DNA of 64,000 nucleotides from Altererythrobacter sp. KTW20L (GTDB lineage Bacteria; Pseudomonadota; Alphaproteobacteria; Sphingomonadales; Sphingomonadaceae). The notes beneath the pieces were generated by a model that had not been told where the DNA came from, did no database searches, and worked only from the letters and a program-made list of their open reading frames with translations. This document shows positions 7,830-16,982 of the stretch, in pieces (positions within the stretch are counted from its first letter, which is position 1; each line of letters opens with the position of its first letter). A program made the translations under genes and the position numbers. The DNA lies in assembly GCF_023501975.1 (NCBI RefSeq), contig NZ_JAMFLH010000002.1:231963-295962 (forward strand), in the 5' to 3' direction.

Positions 7830-9353
7830 ATGAACGGCGTTACCACTATCCGCGAAAAGGATATCATCGAGAGCGTGGCCGACGCGCTGCAATATATCTC
7901 CTACTACCATCCGATGGACTACATCCTCGCGCTGGGCGAGGCCTACAAGGTGGAGCAGGGCCCGGCAGCGAAAGACGCGATCGCGCAGATCCTTACCAAT
8001 AGCCGCATGTGCGCCGAGGGCCACCGGCCGATCTGCCAGGACACCGGCATCGTCAACGTGTTCGTCAAATGGGGGCAGGACTGCCGCCTGGAATCGGACA
8101 AGAGCCTGCAGGACGTGGTCGATGAAGGCGTGCGCCGCGCCTACAACCTGCCGGAAAACAAGCTGCGCGCCTCGATCCTGGCCGATCCGGCCTTCACCCG
8201 CCGCAACACCCGCGACAACACCCCTTGCGTGCTGAGCGTGGACATGGTGCCGGGCAACACGGTCTCGATCGATGTCGCGGCCAAAGGCGGCGGGAGCGAG
8301 AACAAGAGCAAGTTCAAGATGATGAACCCGAGCGACAATATTGTCGATTGGGTGCTCGAGCAGATCCCCCACATGGGGGCCGGCTGGTGTCCGCCGGGCA
8401 TGCTGGGCATCGGAATCGGCGGCACGGCGGAACACTGCATGAAGCTGGCCAAACTGTCGCTGATGGAACCGATCGACATGGCGCAATTGAAAGCGCGCGG
8501 ACCGCAGAACGATATCGAGAAGCTGCGCATCGACATCTTCGACGCGGTCAACGCCACCGGCGTGGGCGCGCAGGGGCTTGGCGGGCTTTCCACCGTGCTC
8601 GACGTGAAGATACTCGACTGGCCGTGCCATGCGGCGGGCAAGCCGGTGGCGATGATCCCCAATTGCGCGGCCACGCGCCACGCCCATTTCACGCTGGACG
8701 GCTCGGGACCTGCTTTCCTACCGCAGCCCGATCTCGACCAGTGGCCCGATGTCCAGTGGGAGCCCGATGTCGAGGCGAAGAAGGTCGATCTCGACAACCT
8801 GACCCGCGAAGAAGTGCAGAGCTGGAAGCACGGCGACCGCCTGCTGTTGAGCGGTGCCATGCTGACCGGGCGCGATGCGGCGCACAAACGCATTGCCGAC
8901 ATGATTGCGGCGGGCGAGGAGCTGCCGGTCGATTTCAGTGGCCGGGCAATCTACTATGTCGGCCCGGTCGATCCGGTCATGGGCGAGGTTGTCGGCCCGG
9001 CCGGCCCCACCACGGCCACCCGGATGGACAAGTTCACCGACATGATGCTCGACCGGGGTCTGCTGGCGATGATCGGCAAGGCCGAGCGCGGGCAGGGCGC
9101 GGTCGATTGCATCGCCAAGCACAAGGTGGCCTACCTGATGGCAACCGGCGGCGCGGCCTACCTCGTCAGCCGGGCGATCCGCGAATCGCGGGTGGTCGGC
9201 TTCGAGGATCTGGGCATGGAAGCGATCTACGAGTTCACAGTTAAGGACATGCCGGTGACCGTGGCTGTGGATTCGGATGGCAACAACGTCCACAAGCTCG
9301 CGCCGCTTCACTGGCAGCGCAAGATTGCTGAAGAGGGGCTACTGAAAGCCTGA
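7830..9353 (+). CDS. fumA: Fumarate hydratase, class I ([4Fe-4S])
   Basis: This is an oxygen-sensitive iron-sulfur fumarase of 507 residues that interconverts fumarate and malate in the TCA cycle. The N-terminal (about 1-290) and C-terminal (about 330-500) domains typical of class I enzymes are both present. Three candidate cluster cysteines are visible: C69 in RPICQDTG, one in GGTAEHCMKLAK and one in IPNCAATRHAHF. The C-terminal domain shows GPTTATRMDKFTDMMLDRGL. It appears monocistronic. The class I assignment is clear; the letter of the gene symbol is by analogy. Confidence 0.94.
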   Translation: MNGVTTIREKDIIESVADALQYISYYHPMDYILALGEAYKVEQGPAAKDAIAQILTNSRMCAEGHRPICQDTGIVNVFVKWGQDCRLESDKSLQDVVDEGVRRAYNLPENKLRASILADPAFTRRNTRDNTPCVLSVDMVPGNTVSIDVAAKGGGSENKSKFKMMNPSDNIVDWVLEQIPHMGAGWCPPGMLGIGIGGTAEHCMKLAKLSLMEPIDMAQLKARGPQNDIEKLRIDIFDAVNATGVGAQGLGGLSTVLDVKILDWPCHAAGKPVAMIPNCAATRHAHFTLDGSGPAFLPQPDLDQWPDVQWEPDVEAKKVDLDNLTREEVQSWKHGDRLLLSGAMLTGRDAAHKRIADMIAAGEELPVDFSGRAIYYVGPVDPVMGEVVGPAGPTTATRMDKFTDMMLDRGLLAMIGKAERGQGAVDCIAKHKVAYLMATGGAAYLVSRAIRESRVVGFEDLGMEAIYEFTVKDMPVTVAVDSDGNNVHKLAPLHWQRKIAEEGLLKA

Positions 9354-9452
9354 AGCGGCTTCGGCTGATCGAGCCTATTGATCGACCAAGCGGCGATCAG
9401 GGCCGACCGGCAGGCTACGCGGGGCTGGCATAGCGCTGCGAGGGCGGGCTAG

Positions 9453-10736
9453 ATGCGTAGGATGGAAGCGGAGCAGACAGATCAGGATCACGCACGCGTA
9501 CCGTTCCGCACGGTACTGTTGTCGATCGTGGGGCTGTGGCTGTGCTACTTCGTCCTCACCACCCTGCGTGGCGAGCTGGTGGACCTTGGCTTCACTTTCG
9601 AGGCAACCTGGCGGCGGGCGCTATCTTCGATCGCCGGCGTGGTCATCACCGTGGGGTTGTGGCTGATCTTGCGCCTGTTCGATGGCCGTGCCATGTGGAT
9701 CAAGATCGGCGCAGCCCTGCTGTTGTCGCTGCCGGTGGCCCTGCTGATCGCCCAGGCCAACCAGATGGTCTTCGCTTCGATGGAGGAGCGGGTGTTCGCC
9801 CGTTCGGCAGAACAGCGCGGCTTCACTGTCCACCGTGACCAGTCGGGCGACTTGCTGGTCGATATCCCGGCTCGTGCCATGCCCGGAGCGCCAATCGATG
9901 CGCCAATCGATGCGTCTGTCAGTGCGGGCAACGGACCACAGGATATTGTCACCGTCCCTGCTGCCCGGCTGCAGGGCACATACTGGCAGGAAGTGGTCGA
10001 GGTCGCCTATGGCCGCTATTTCATGATGCTGGCCTGGTGCGCGCTCTACCTTGCGCTGTTGACGGGAGAGAAGGCGCGCGCGGCTGAACGGCGCGAGGGG
10101 ACCTATCGCCGCGCGGCCAAGGCGGCCGAATTGCGCTCTCTACGTTACCAGGTGAACCCCCATTTCCTGTTCAATACGCTGAATTCACTCTCAGCCCTGG
10201 TGCTGACCGGGCGGACAGAAGCGGCCGAGCGGATGATTCAGATGATCAGCACCTTCTATCGCCGCAGCCTGGCCGACGATCCCACCAGCGACGTGCCGCT
10301 GGCCGACGAGATCGCGCTGCAGAAGCTCTACCTTGATATCGAGGGTGTGCGCTTTCCGCTGCGGCTGGTGGCGGAATACGACGTGCCGCCCGATCTGGAG
10401 GACGTGCTGGTGCCCGGGATGATCCTGCAGCCACTGGTGGAAAATTCGGTCAAGCATGCGGTTGCGCCATCGGGCGACCAGGTGAAAGTCACCATTTCGG
10501 CGGTCGAGGACTATGGCCGGCTGGTCTTGAGCGTTTCCGACAACGGCACGCCTGCAGACACCGGCGGCCCGGCGCGCGATGGCTTCGGCATCGGCCTTAC
10601 CAATGTGCGCGAGCGGCTGGCGGCCCGGTTCGGCAAGGAAGCCACGGTCGTGTCCGGTCCGGTGCCCGGCGGCTATGCCACCCATCTGCGCCTGCCGATC
10701 ACCCACGGCATCCACAAGCGGGAAGCCGCGCAATGA
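9453..10736 (+). CDS. LytS-type sensor histidine kinase (HisKA_7TM-less, 5TM-like)
   Basis: This 427-residue kinase has hydrophobic helices at about residues 20-36, 56-75 and 84-102, a periplasmic loop (about 105-185) and a further helix near 188-204. A His_kinase domain follows with phosphoacceptor H237 in YQVNPHFLFNTLNSL and an ATPase domain (ILQPLVENSVKHAV, DNGTP, GFGIGLTNVRERL). The loop carries a short tandem repeat encoding APIDAPIDA (about 9889-9912). The stop overlaps the following response regulator ATG (ATGA), so the pair is a two-component system. The signal is unknown. An in-frame ATG at 9462 is an alternative start. Confidence 0.88.
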   Translation: MRRMEAEQTDQDHARVPFRTVLLSIVGLWLCYFVLTTLRGELVDLGFTFEATWRRALSSIAGVVITVGLWLILRLFDGRAMWIKIGAALLLSLPVALLIAQANQMVFASMEERVFARSAEQRGFTVHRDQSGDLLVDIPARAMPGAPIDAPIDASVSAGNGPQDIVTVPAARLQGTYWQEVVEVAYGRYFMMLAWCALYLALLTGEKARAAERREGTYRRAAKAAELRSLRYQVNPHFLFNTLNSLSALVLTGRTEAAERMIQMISTFYRRSLADDPTSDVPLADEIALQKLYLDIEGVRFPLRLVAEYDVPPDLEDVLVPGMILQPLVENSVKHAVAPSGDQVKVTISAVEDYGRLVLSVSDNGTPADTGGPARDGFGIGLTNVRERLAARFGKEATVVSGPVPGGYATHLRLPITHGIHKREAAQ

Positions 10737-11527
10737 CCGATAGGCCAACTACCCAGCGCCCCTCCCTGCGTACCCTGATCGTCGATGACGAGCCGCTGGC
10801 GATTGAGCGCATGCAGGTGCTCTGCGCCGAGATTGACGGCTTGCAGGTGGTCGGCACGGCCAGCGACGGGCGTGCGGCGCTGCGCCTGGCGGAAAAGCTG
10901 CTGCCCGACCTGCTGCTGCTCGACATGACCATGCCGGGTACTGATGGCCTTGCCGTGGCGCGTGAACTGGCCAGTCGTCCCGCCCCGCCCGCCGTGATCT
11001 TCGTTACCGCGCACGAAAACTTCGCGGTCGAGGCGTTCGATCTGGACGCTGTGGACTATGTCCTGAAACCGGTTGCGGGCGAACGGCTGGAACGGGCCAT
11101 CGGTCGCGCCCTGGCTCGCCGCGACAAGGCGGATGGCCAATTGCCGGGCAACGGGCCTTCAGGCACTGGTCCGACTTCCGAATGGCAGACCGAATTCTGG
11201 GTGCCCAACCGTTCGGAACTGCTGCGCATCGACGCCGCCGAAGTGCGCCGTATCGATGCCGAGCGCGACTATGTGCGGCTTCACGTCGGCAGCAGTTCAT
11301 ACCTGCTGTTGCAGACGATCGCCGGACTTGAAGCGCGGCTCGATCCCGAGCGGTTCATCCGCATCCACCGGTCCACCATCCTCAGGCGCGACATGATCCG
11401 CGGCCTGCGGCACGAAGGGCTGGGCGTGTGGTGCGTCGAGCTGGAAGCCAGGGACGGGGAGACCGACACGGAACTGCGGATCGGGCGGACCTACCTGAAG
11501 CGGGTCAAGGCCATGGCCGGGCGCTGA
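10733..11527 (+). CDS. LytTR-family response regulator
   Basis: This 264-residue regulator has a receiver domain (residues 14-125) with acidic pair D18/D19, phosphoacceptor D64 in LLLDMTMPG, T92 and K112. A LytTR DNA-binding domain follows (about 165-262) with IDAAEVRRIDAERDYVRLHV and FIRIHRSTILRRDMI. It is the partner of the kinase immediately upstream, with which it overlaps by 4 bases. LytTR proteins bind imperfect direct repeats in target promoters; no target can be named from this window. Confidence 0.9.
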   Translation: MTDRPTTQRPSLRTLIVDDEPLAIERMQVLCAEIDGLQVVGTASDGRAALRLAEKLLPDLLLLDMTMPGTDGLAVARELASRPAPPAVIFVTAHENFAVEAFDLDAVDYVLKPVAGERLERAIGRALARRDKADGQLPGNGPSGTGPTSEWQTEFWVPNRSELLRIDAAEVRRIDAERDYVRLHVGSSSYLLLQTIAGLEARLDPERFIRIHRSTILRRDMIRGLRHEGLGVWCVELEARDGETDTELRIGRTYLKRVKAMAGR

Positions 11528-11586
11528 GCGCGTTTGGGGCCGTGCGCTGAGCACGACTCGAACTATTTAATTTATCACAAAAAGTT

Positions 11587-11614
11587 GAAGGGCGCCCGGG
11601 GTCGAGCGCCCTTC
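11587..11614. terminator. Stem-loop between convergent genes
   Basis: A perfect 9-bp inverted repeat (GAAGGGCGC at 11587-11595 with GCGCCCTTC at 11606-11614) has a 10-base loop. The run of A residues before the left arm becomes a U-rich tail when read on the minus strand, so it probably terminates the UrcA gene and may also stop transcription from the LytTR regulator. Confidence 0.65.
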
Positions 11615-11670
11615 TCCAGGGTCCGGACTGCGGAGACTGGCAGCAACCGGCGCCCGATACCGGGGGACGA

Positions 11671-11979
11671 TCAGCCTGCCCGGGCTCCGTCTGCCAGGAC
11701 CCGAGCAAAATGGCTCTGCAAATCACGCTTGGCGTTGCGGTAGCATTCGCGGGCATCGCGTGGCACGATGTGGGATCCCGTTTGCCGCTCGTTCATCCCG
11801 CACACCTGCTTGGCGGCGCTGTCGATGCGGCGGTTGAGTTCGTTGCGGCCTTCCTCGGTCGCCAGGTCGAGATCGCGATAGGTCACGCCGGTGGTGCGCG
11901 TATCGCGTTCCAGTGCCGCGACCGATCCGGTGGCGAGCAGCGCGGCTCCTGCCAGCGCGATTGAAATGGTCTTGAACAT
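11671..11979 (-). CDS. UrcA family protein, exported
   Basis: This 102-residue protein has a signal peptide (MFKTISIALAGAALLATGSVAA) and the UrcA family core: TYRDLDLATEEGRNELNRRI and AAKQVCG, then DARECYRNAKRD. Two cysteines (C60 and C79) probably form a disulfide. The family is common in sphingomonads and its function is unknown. The start at 11979 is set by the signal peptide and the Shine-Dalgarno AAGGAGAAGGGC just upstream; the longer frame to 12201 has no support. Confidence 0.85.
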   Translation of the reverse strand: MFKTISIALAGAALLATGSVAALERDTRTTGVTYRDLDLATEEGRNELNRRIDSAAKQVCGMNERQTGSHIVPRDARECYRNAKRDLQSHFARVLADGARAG

Positions 11980-12261
11980 GCCCTTCTCCTTCCTTGGTTG
12001 GACCTCCCACCCGAAGGCTCCGAAACCTCGGGGAGCCTCGCAGGTTGCGCCGCGACCGCTGGGACTGGAGCGGCCGCGGCGCAGGACCAGATCTAGGGCC
12101 GGGCTGCGGGCAAAGCGCGCCAGTCTCGACCTGCGGCAGCCAGCCATCGACCGGCGATTGCCCGGGCCGACCAACAGCCGAGCAAGGTCCACCAACGGCA
12201 TTCCGGGCTTTCCCCGCTAACCGCAATTGCCCTTCTGCGAGGCAGGAGGCACAAGGCGCGC

Positions 12262-12522
12262 ATGGCCGTGGGTATCGTCTTCCTGTTGGGTATTGCCAGC
12301 TTCGCGCTGCACAGCGCCGTGCTGGCGAGCGGGCACGTAGTGGTGCGGGCATTTACCGGAAGCGGTGCGGTGTCATCGCGCCTCACCCTGGTGCTCGAAT
12401 TTGCCGTGCTGGTCGTGGCCATGGCGGCAGCGCAGGCCGACAGCGCTTGGGGCTGGGCCTATGCCATCTATACGGCGTGCAACGCGGCCGCTGGCTGGGC
12501 CATCCTGACCGGGCGCATGTAG
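12262..12522 (+). CDS. Small membrane protein, unknown function
   Basis: This 86-residue protein has three hydrophobic segments (about residues 3-24, 41-58 and 63-82) and is probably an integral inner membrane protein. No known family is recognised. An AGGAGG element lies about 13 bases before the ATG, slightly far. The lipid kinase gene follows on the same strand 35 bases later. It could be part of that transcript. Confidence 0.55.
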   Translation: MAVGIVFLLGIASFALHSAVLASGHVVVRAFTGSGAVSSRLTLVLEFAVLVVAMAAAQADSAWGWAYAIYTACNAAAGWAILTGRM

Positions 12523-12557
12523 TGGGAACCGGAAGGCCTGCAGATCGCTGTCCCGGC

Positions 12558-13412
12558 GTGGTTCGCGCATCCAAATTCTGCCTCGTGTCCAATGCGAAAA
12601 GCGGCAGCAACGATGCCGAGACGCTCGATTCGCTGATGCAGCAATTGACAGCGGACGGATCGGCCCTGGCACGCCATGTATCGTTCCCCGATGAACCGCT
12701 CCCCGTACCGGCCGAACTCGATGCCGGGGATATCGACTTCGTTGCGGTTTTCACCGGGGATGGCACTATCAAGGCTACGCTCGATGCGCTGGCGGGCTGG
12801 GGCGGCGCGGTGCTGGTCCTGCCGGGAGGGACCATGAACCTGCTTTACCACCGCCTGCACGGCGATGCGTCGAGCGAGGAGGTGATTGCCGCCTTCCACA
12901 CCGGCAAGCTGCAGCGCCTCCGTCCGCAAGTGATCCGGTGCACGGCAGGCCGGGCCTATGCGGGGTTGCTGGCCGGTCCCGGCACCGCGTGGAACCATGT
13001 GCGCGAGGCGATGCGCGAGGCCGATGTGGTGGAGTTCGCCAGTGGCACCGTGGCGGCCATGTCCGAAACCCTGGCCGCTCCCGGTGTTGCCTGCACCGTT
13101 CCACCGATGGGGCGGCCCGAAGGCTATCCGCTGCTGCTGCTCGATCCGACCGCGCACGGCATCGAGGTGACCGCCTTCCACGCCGAAGAGCCGGGCGAAT
13201 ATCTCGCCCAGGCTGTGGCCCTGCTGCGGCGCAATTTCCGCGAAGGCCCGCATGATTTGCTGGGATCGGTTCCGGCGGTCACCCTGACCGGGAGTGAAGG
13301 CGAGGAGTTCGGCTTGCTGCTCGATGGCGAACCGGCCGAGGCCTGCACTTCCGACCGGTTTGAACTGGTCCGATGCGAAGTCGATCTGCTAGCCTTCGAG
13401 AGCCATGCCTGA
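12558..13412 (+). CDS. Diacylglycerol/lipid kinase catalytic-domain protein
   Basis: This protein of about 284 residues carries a DAGK catalytic domain: SNAKSGSNDAETLD near the N-terminus and the glycine-rich nucleotide-binding stretch FVAVFTGDGTIKATLDALAG with GGAVLVLPGGTMNLLYH. Such enzymes phosphorylate diacylglycerol, sphingoid bases or related lipids. I place the start at the GTG at 12558, just before the first conserved strand, because the frame upstream to 11994 overlaps other genes. Its last 8 bases overlap the metallophosphoesterase ATG. The substrate is unknown. Confidence 0.82.
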   Translation: MVRASKFCLVSNAKSGSNDAETLDSLMQQLTADGSALARHVSFPDEPLPVPAELDAGDIDFVAVFTGDGTIKATLDALAGWGGAVLVLPGGTMNLLYHRLHGDASSEEVIAAFHTGKLQRLRPQVIRCTAGRAYAGLLAGPGTAWNHVREAMREADVVEFASGTVAAMSETLAAPGVACTVPPMGRPEGYPLLLLDPTAHGIEVTAFHAEEPGEYLAQAVALLRRNFREGPHDLLGSVPAVTLTGSEGEEFGLLLDGEPAEACTSDRFELVRCEVDLLAFESHA

Positions 13413-14253
13413 TCCTGTCCTCCTGTTTCACCTCAGTGATATCCATTTCGGGGTTGAGGACGTGGGCGCGCTCGACTGGGTGCGGCGCGAAATTGATCGC
13501 TTGCGTCCCGATGCCGTGGCGATCACCGGCGACCTCACGATGCGCGCGCGCCACCGCGAATTCGCCGCCGCCGAAAAGTGGATCCACGGCCTGGATGTTC
13601 CGGTGACGGTGGAGCCGGGCAACCATGATCTGCCCAACTACTACCTGCCATCGCGCTACCTGCGCCCGTTCGGCCGGTTCAATGCCTTTCGTGAAGTGGT
13701 CGAACGGCGGCTCGAATTTGCCGATATCGCGCTGGTCCCGCTCAACACCAATGTGTCGGCCCAGCCACGGCTCAACTGGTCAAAGGGCTGGGTAACCAGC
13801 CGCGCCCTGGCCGATTGCCTGGCGCAGATCGATGCCCTGCCACCGGGCACGCACGCCCTGGTCACTGCACACCATCCCCTGCGCGAAGCGGGTACCAGGG
13901 GAACGGCGCTGACCCGCGGCGGGACGAAAGCCCTGGCCGAACTGGCAAAGCGCAATGTGCTGGCGGTGTTGACGGGCCATGTGCACGATGCGTTCGACAT
14001 CATGGAGCCGACGGCCAACGGCCTGGTGCGGATGATCGGCGCGGGCACCCTGTCGCACCGCCTGCGCACCACCCCTCCCAGTTTCAACGAGTTGCACTGG
14101 GATGGCCGCGAACTGACGGTGACGGTGCGCAATCTCGAGGGCCGCTCCACCCCAGAAATGATGATCCACGATGTGCCCGAGGACGCAACCCCGCCCGCAG
14201 ACGGGGAGGACAGCGGGAACAAGGCGGCAGATCCTCAGTTGCGCGCTCCATGA
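13405..14253 (+). CDS. Calcineurin-like metallophosphoesterase
   Basis: This 282-residue protein has all five metallophosphoesterase motifs: D12/H14 in HLSDIHFG, D43 in TGDLT, N73-H74-D75 in PGNHD, H156 in TAHHP and H192/H194 in TGHVHD. It probably hydrolyses phosphodiesters (3',5'-cyclic AMP phosphodiesterase-like), with substrate unknown. The last 30 residues form a charged, Pro/Asp-rich tail. It sits between a lipid kinase and a DivK-like regulator with overlapping ends on both sides, suggesting a three-gene unit. Confidence 0.87.
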   Translation: MPDPVLLFHLSDIHFGVEDVGALDWVRREIDRLRPDAVAITGDLTMRARHREFAAAEKWIHGLDVPVTVEPGNHDLPNYYLPSRYLRPFGRFNAFREVVERRLEFADIALVPLNTNVSAQPRLNWSKGWVTSRALADCLAQIDALPPGTHALVTAHHPLREAGTRGTALTRGGTKALAELAKRNVLAVLTGHVHDAFDIMEPTANGLVRMIGAGTLSHRLRTTPPSFNELHWDGRELTVTVRNLEGRSTPEMMIHDVPEDATPPADGEDSGNKAADPQLRAP

Positions 14254-14630
14254 GCGGCAAGATCCTTTTCAAGATCCTTGTGGTCGAGGACGACCTGCTG
14301 AACCGCATGTTCTATCACGAAGCGCTTGGTGCGCATGGCTATGACGTGGCCCTGGTCAGCGATGGCGCGGCGGTGCTGGCCGAAGTCGAGCGGTTTCACC
14401 CTGATCTTATCACGATGGATATCAGCCTGCCCAATATATCCGGCCTGCGCCTGATCCGCCTGCTCAAGAAGGACCAGGCCACCCGCGACATTCCGATCCT
14501 CGCCATTACCGCTTTTGCCGGGCGCGAGGAGGAAGGTCGCGTGCGCCTGGCCGGGGCGGGCGGCTATCTTGCCAAACCGGTGTCGATGGACAAGCTGGTC
14601 AGCGCGGTCGAGGGGATGCTCTCCGGTTGA
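14250..14630 (+). CDS. divK: Single-domain response regulator, DivK-like
   Basis: This 126-residue receiver domain has no output domain. Key residues are E13/D14/D15, phosphoacceptor D57 in ITMDISLPNISG, T87 and K109. The arrangement VVEDDLLNRMFYHEAL and LAITAFAGREEEGRVRLAGAGGYLAKP closely follows DivK, which in Caulobacter controls cell-cycle kinases DivJ/PleC. The ATG overlaps the metallophosphoesterase stop (ATGA). The DivK identity is by similarity; Sphingomonadales can have other single-domain receivers. Confidence 0.8.
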   Translation: MSGKILFKILVVEDDLLNRMFYHEALGAHGYDVALVSDGAAVLAEVERFHPDLITMDISLPNISGLRLIRLLKKDQATRDIPILAITAFAGREEEGRVRLAGAGGYLAKPVSMDKLVSAVEGMLSG

Positions 14631-14648
14631 TCTTCAAAATATGAAACG

Positions 14649-14680
14649 AAAAAGGGCGGCCCCGCAGGACCGCCCTTTTT
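14649..14680. terminator. Bidirectional Rho-independent terminator
   Basis: An 11-bp inverted repeat (AAAAAGGGCGG at 14649-14659, CCGCCCTTTTT at 14670-14680) has a 10-base loop and A/T tracts on both sides. It lies between the convergent DivK-like gene and rpsI and should terminate both transcripts. Confidence 0.9.
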
Positions 14681-14706
14681 GATACCGGCGGGGCCGGAAG
14701 GTCCGC

Positions 14707-15219
14707 TTAGCGCTTCGAGAACTGGAAGCTGCGGCGTGCCTTGGCGCGGCCGTACTTCTTGCGTTCCACCACGCGGCTGTCACGGGTGAGGAAGCCGGCA
14801 GCCTTGACCGTGCCGCGCAGGGCAGGCTCGAACCTGGTCAGCGCCTGCGAGATACCGTGCTTTACCGCGCCGGCCTGGCCCGAGAGGCCGCCGCCCTTGA
14901 CGGTGGCGACCACGTCGTACTGGCCCTCACGCTCGGAGATCGAGAACGGCTGGTTGATCACCAGACGCAGCGTGGGGCGGGCGAAGTAGACTTCCTGGTC
15001 CTTGCCGTTGACGGTGACCTTGCCGGTGCCCGGCTTGATCCACACGCGGGCCACGGCGTCCTTGCGGCGGCCGGTGGCATAGGCGCGGCCCTGGGCATCC
15101 AGGATCTGTTCGCGCAGGGGCATGGTCGGCGCAGCGGGAGCCGTGGGGGCGTCGGGCGTATCAACCGCCAGGGTGTTCAGGTCCGACAGGTCGGACACGG
15201 TGGTGTTTTCATCAGCCAT
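14707..15219 (-). CDS. rpsI: 30S ribosomal protein S9
   Basis: This 170-residue uS9 protein has an alphaproteobacterial N-terminal extension of about 40 residues rich in Thr/Asp/Pro before [20 protein letters not shown]. The universally conserved C-terminal tail ([24 protein letters not shown], read in part) reaches the ribosomal P site. The ATG at 15219 overlaps the rplM stop (TGATG), the usual coupling of the L13-S9 operon. A GTG one codon upstream is a less likely start. Confidence 0.96.
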   Translation of the reverse strand: MADENTTVSDLSDLNTLAVDTPDAPTAPAAPTMPLREQILDAQGRAYATGRRKDAVARVWIKPGTGKVTVNGKDQEVYFARPTLRLVINQPFSISEREGQYDVVATVKGGGLSGQAGAVKHGISQALTRFEPALRGTVKAAGFLTRDSRVVERKKYGRAKARRSFQFSKR

Positions 15220-15698
15220 CACGCAGCAGCCTTGTTCTTGCGGTTCATCGAGGCAACGTCGAGCACTTCGGGCTGCTGGCCCGCGTGGGGGTGATCGGTG
15301 CCGTTGTAGAGGTGCAGGTTCTTCATCTGCACCCGGCCGAGCGGGCCGCGCGGGACCATTCGTTCAACCGCTTTCTCGATCACGCGCTCGGGGAACTTGC
15401 CGCCCAGCACCTTTTCAGCGGTGACCGCCTTGATGCCGCCGGCATAGCCGGTGTGGCGATAGTAAACTTTGTCGGCCAGCTTCTTGCCGGTGAACCGCAC
15501 CTTGTCGGCGTTGAGGATGATCACATGATCACCGCAATCGACGTGGGGGGTGTAGGTCGGCTTGTGCTTGCCGCGCAGGAGGTTGGCGACGATCGTGGCG
15601 AGACGCCCGACCACCAGGCCTTCGGCATCGATAACGTGCCACTTCTTTTCGACCTCGGCCGGCTTGATCGACCGGGTCTGCTTGCTGAGCGCCTTCAT
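15219..15698 (-). CDS. rplM: 50S ribosomal protein L13
   Basis: This 159-residue uL13 protein is an early-assembly component of the large subunit. Conserved blocks are [40 protein letters not shown] and [21 protein letters not shown]. It is first in the rplM-rpsI operon. The 185 bases upstream (15699-15883) should contain the promoter, but no clear consensus is visible. Confidence 0.96.
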   Translation of the reverse strand: MKALSKQTRSIKPAEVEKKWHVIDAEGLVVGRLATIVANLLRGKHKPTYTPHVDCGDHVIILNADKVRFTGKKLADKVYYRHTGYAGGIKAVTAEKVLGGKFPERVIEKAVERMVPRGPLGRVQMKNLHLYNGTDHPHAGQQPEVLDVASMNRKNKAAA

Positions 15699-15883
15699 GG
15701 CTGCAATTTCCCTATTGATGCGAAAAGTTCGCCGCCCGGACAGCCTGCGAAGATCCGGACTAGGGAATCATCGCCGCACTGCCCGTGCGAAGGGGCGGCA
15801 TTTGTCGTGGAAGGGGCGGGAAGTCAAGCTTTCTCGCGGTTTTGCGGGGAGGTAAAATAATACCTTCAGTGCGTAGGGGTTAA

Positions 15884-16645
15884 TCAGGCGGTGGCCTGGT
15901 CGATGCAGAACAGCTCCCATTGCTCGCCGCTCCGCCGCTCGTCGTTGCCGATCCTGGTGGTTATCTCGCGTCGAGCCGATGACATCAGTCGGCTCGCGGG
16001 GTCGCGCAAGGCGGTAAACCGGGTCTCAATTTCGCCGGCGTCCCCCCAGGGCAGGATGACCTCTTCGCGCGCGCTGCGTTCGTCAGCGAGGGGGGCAAAC
16101 AGGTCGCGCGGCAAGTGGGTAGTCAGGCGCGTGCCGCTCTGATGTAGCGCCTCGACCAGCGTGCTTGCCTCCTCGCCCGCGCCGGCCATCATGGCGCGCA
16201 CATCGGCCAGCGCTCGCGACAGTTCCTCGCCCGATGCGGCCTCAGGTCCTTCGACGATGTGGCCAACCTCGTCCAGCAGCATGGGGAACACGCCGTTTTC
16301 CACCCGCTGGCGCTCGAGTGCAGCGAGGTGTTCGAGGGGAGCAGGCCAGTCCACCCGCGCGGCCACCTGCTCACCGGTGACCCGGAAGCCGGTATCGAGC
16401 CGTTCGAACTCCACGGCGAAATCGCGCGAGATTGCCAGTGTCGGCCCACCCGGCAGCTGCCGTTCGATAGATCGGCGATAGATCATCTGTCCGGGAGGGG
16501 GTGCAATCTGATCAACCATCGGGTTGGCACTTGCCAGCGCGGGGCGCGTGGCGAACAGCGGCAGCAACGCTGCGCCCAGTGCCAGGCGCAAGGCATCGCG
16601 CCGGTTGCTGCCTGGCAAGATTGATCTATTCCGGCCCATCGCCAT
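15884..16645 (-). CDS. Exported protein of unknown function with Tat-like signal
   Basis: This protein of about 253 residues begins with a signal sequence containing a twin arginine (NRRDALRLALGAALLPLF) and an Ala-rich cleavage region (ATRPALA), suggesting Tat export. The mature part has no family I can name; it contains alternating strands and a helical middle and seems soluble. The start overlaps the end of cutA by 20 bases; ATG at 16645 or 16639 are both possible, preceded by GGGGG. It probably belongs to the ctaA-cutA transcript. Confidence 0.65.
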   Translation of the reverse strand: MAMGRNRSILPGSNRRDALRLALGAALLPLFATRPALASANPMVDQIAPPPGQMIYRRSIERQLPGGPTLAISRDFAVEFERLDTGFRVTGEQVAARVDWPAPLEHLAALERQRVENGVFPMLLDEVGHIVEGPEAASGEELSRALADVRAMMAGAGEEASTLVEALHQSGTRLTTHLPRDLFAPLADERSAREEVILPWGDAGEIETRFTALRDPASRLMSSARREITTRIGNDERRSGEQWELFCIDQATA

Positions 16646-16982
16646 CGCACCCCCAAACCGGCCCCGCAGCAAGCCCCGCCAACCAGTCGCTGGTGGCCTG
16701 CGGAGCGGCGGAAACGTCCCATAGCATGATCGCAGGGCTTTGGTAGGAATGCAATTGGGCAAGGCGGTCCGCCATGCGTTTGGCCACTTCCGAATGGGTC
16801 TTGAACAGCACGCCAACTTCGCGGCTTTCGCCCTTTTCACCCTGCCAGCGATAGAGCGAGACCATGCCGGGAATGATGTTGGCGCAAGCAACCATCCCTT
16901 CGTCGAGCAGAGCGCCGGCTACCTTGCGTGCCTCGGCCTCGGTGGGGAAGGGGCACCAGGCGAGCATCGCCCCTTCGCTCAT
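16626..16982 (-). CDS. cutA: Divalent-cation tolerance protein CutA
   Basis: This 118-residue PII-like trimeric fold protein was named for copper tolerance; its real role is unsettled. Signatures are WCPFPTEAEARKVAGALLDEGMVACANIIPG, then YRWQGEKGESREVGVLFKT and YQSPAIMLWDV. The start at 16982 overlaps the ctaA stop (ATGA), so it is translationally coupled to heme A synthase. The longer frame upstream lies inside ctaA and is not supported. Confidence 0.9.
   Translation of the reverse strand: MSEGAMLAWCPFPTEAEARKVAGALLDEGMVACANIIPGMVSLYRWQGEKGESREVGVLFKTHSEVAKRMADRLAQLHSYQSPAIMLWDVSAAPQATSDWLAGLAAGPVWGCDGDGPE

Noticed and set aside
11994..12557. Long N-terminal extension of the lipid kinase frame
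   Set aside because: It overlaps a small membrane gene and shows Arg/Gly-rich noise; kinase homology starts after 12558.
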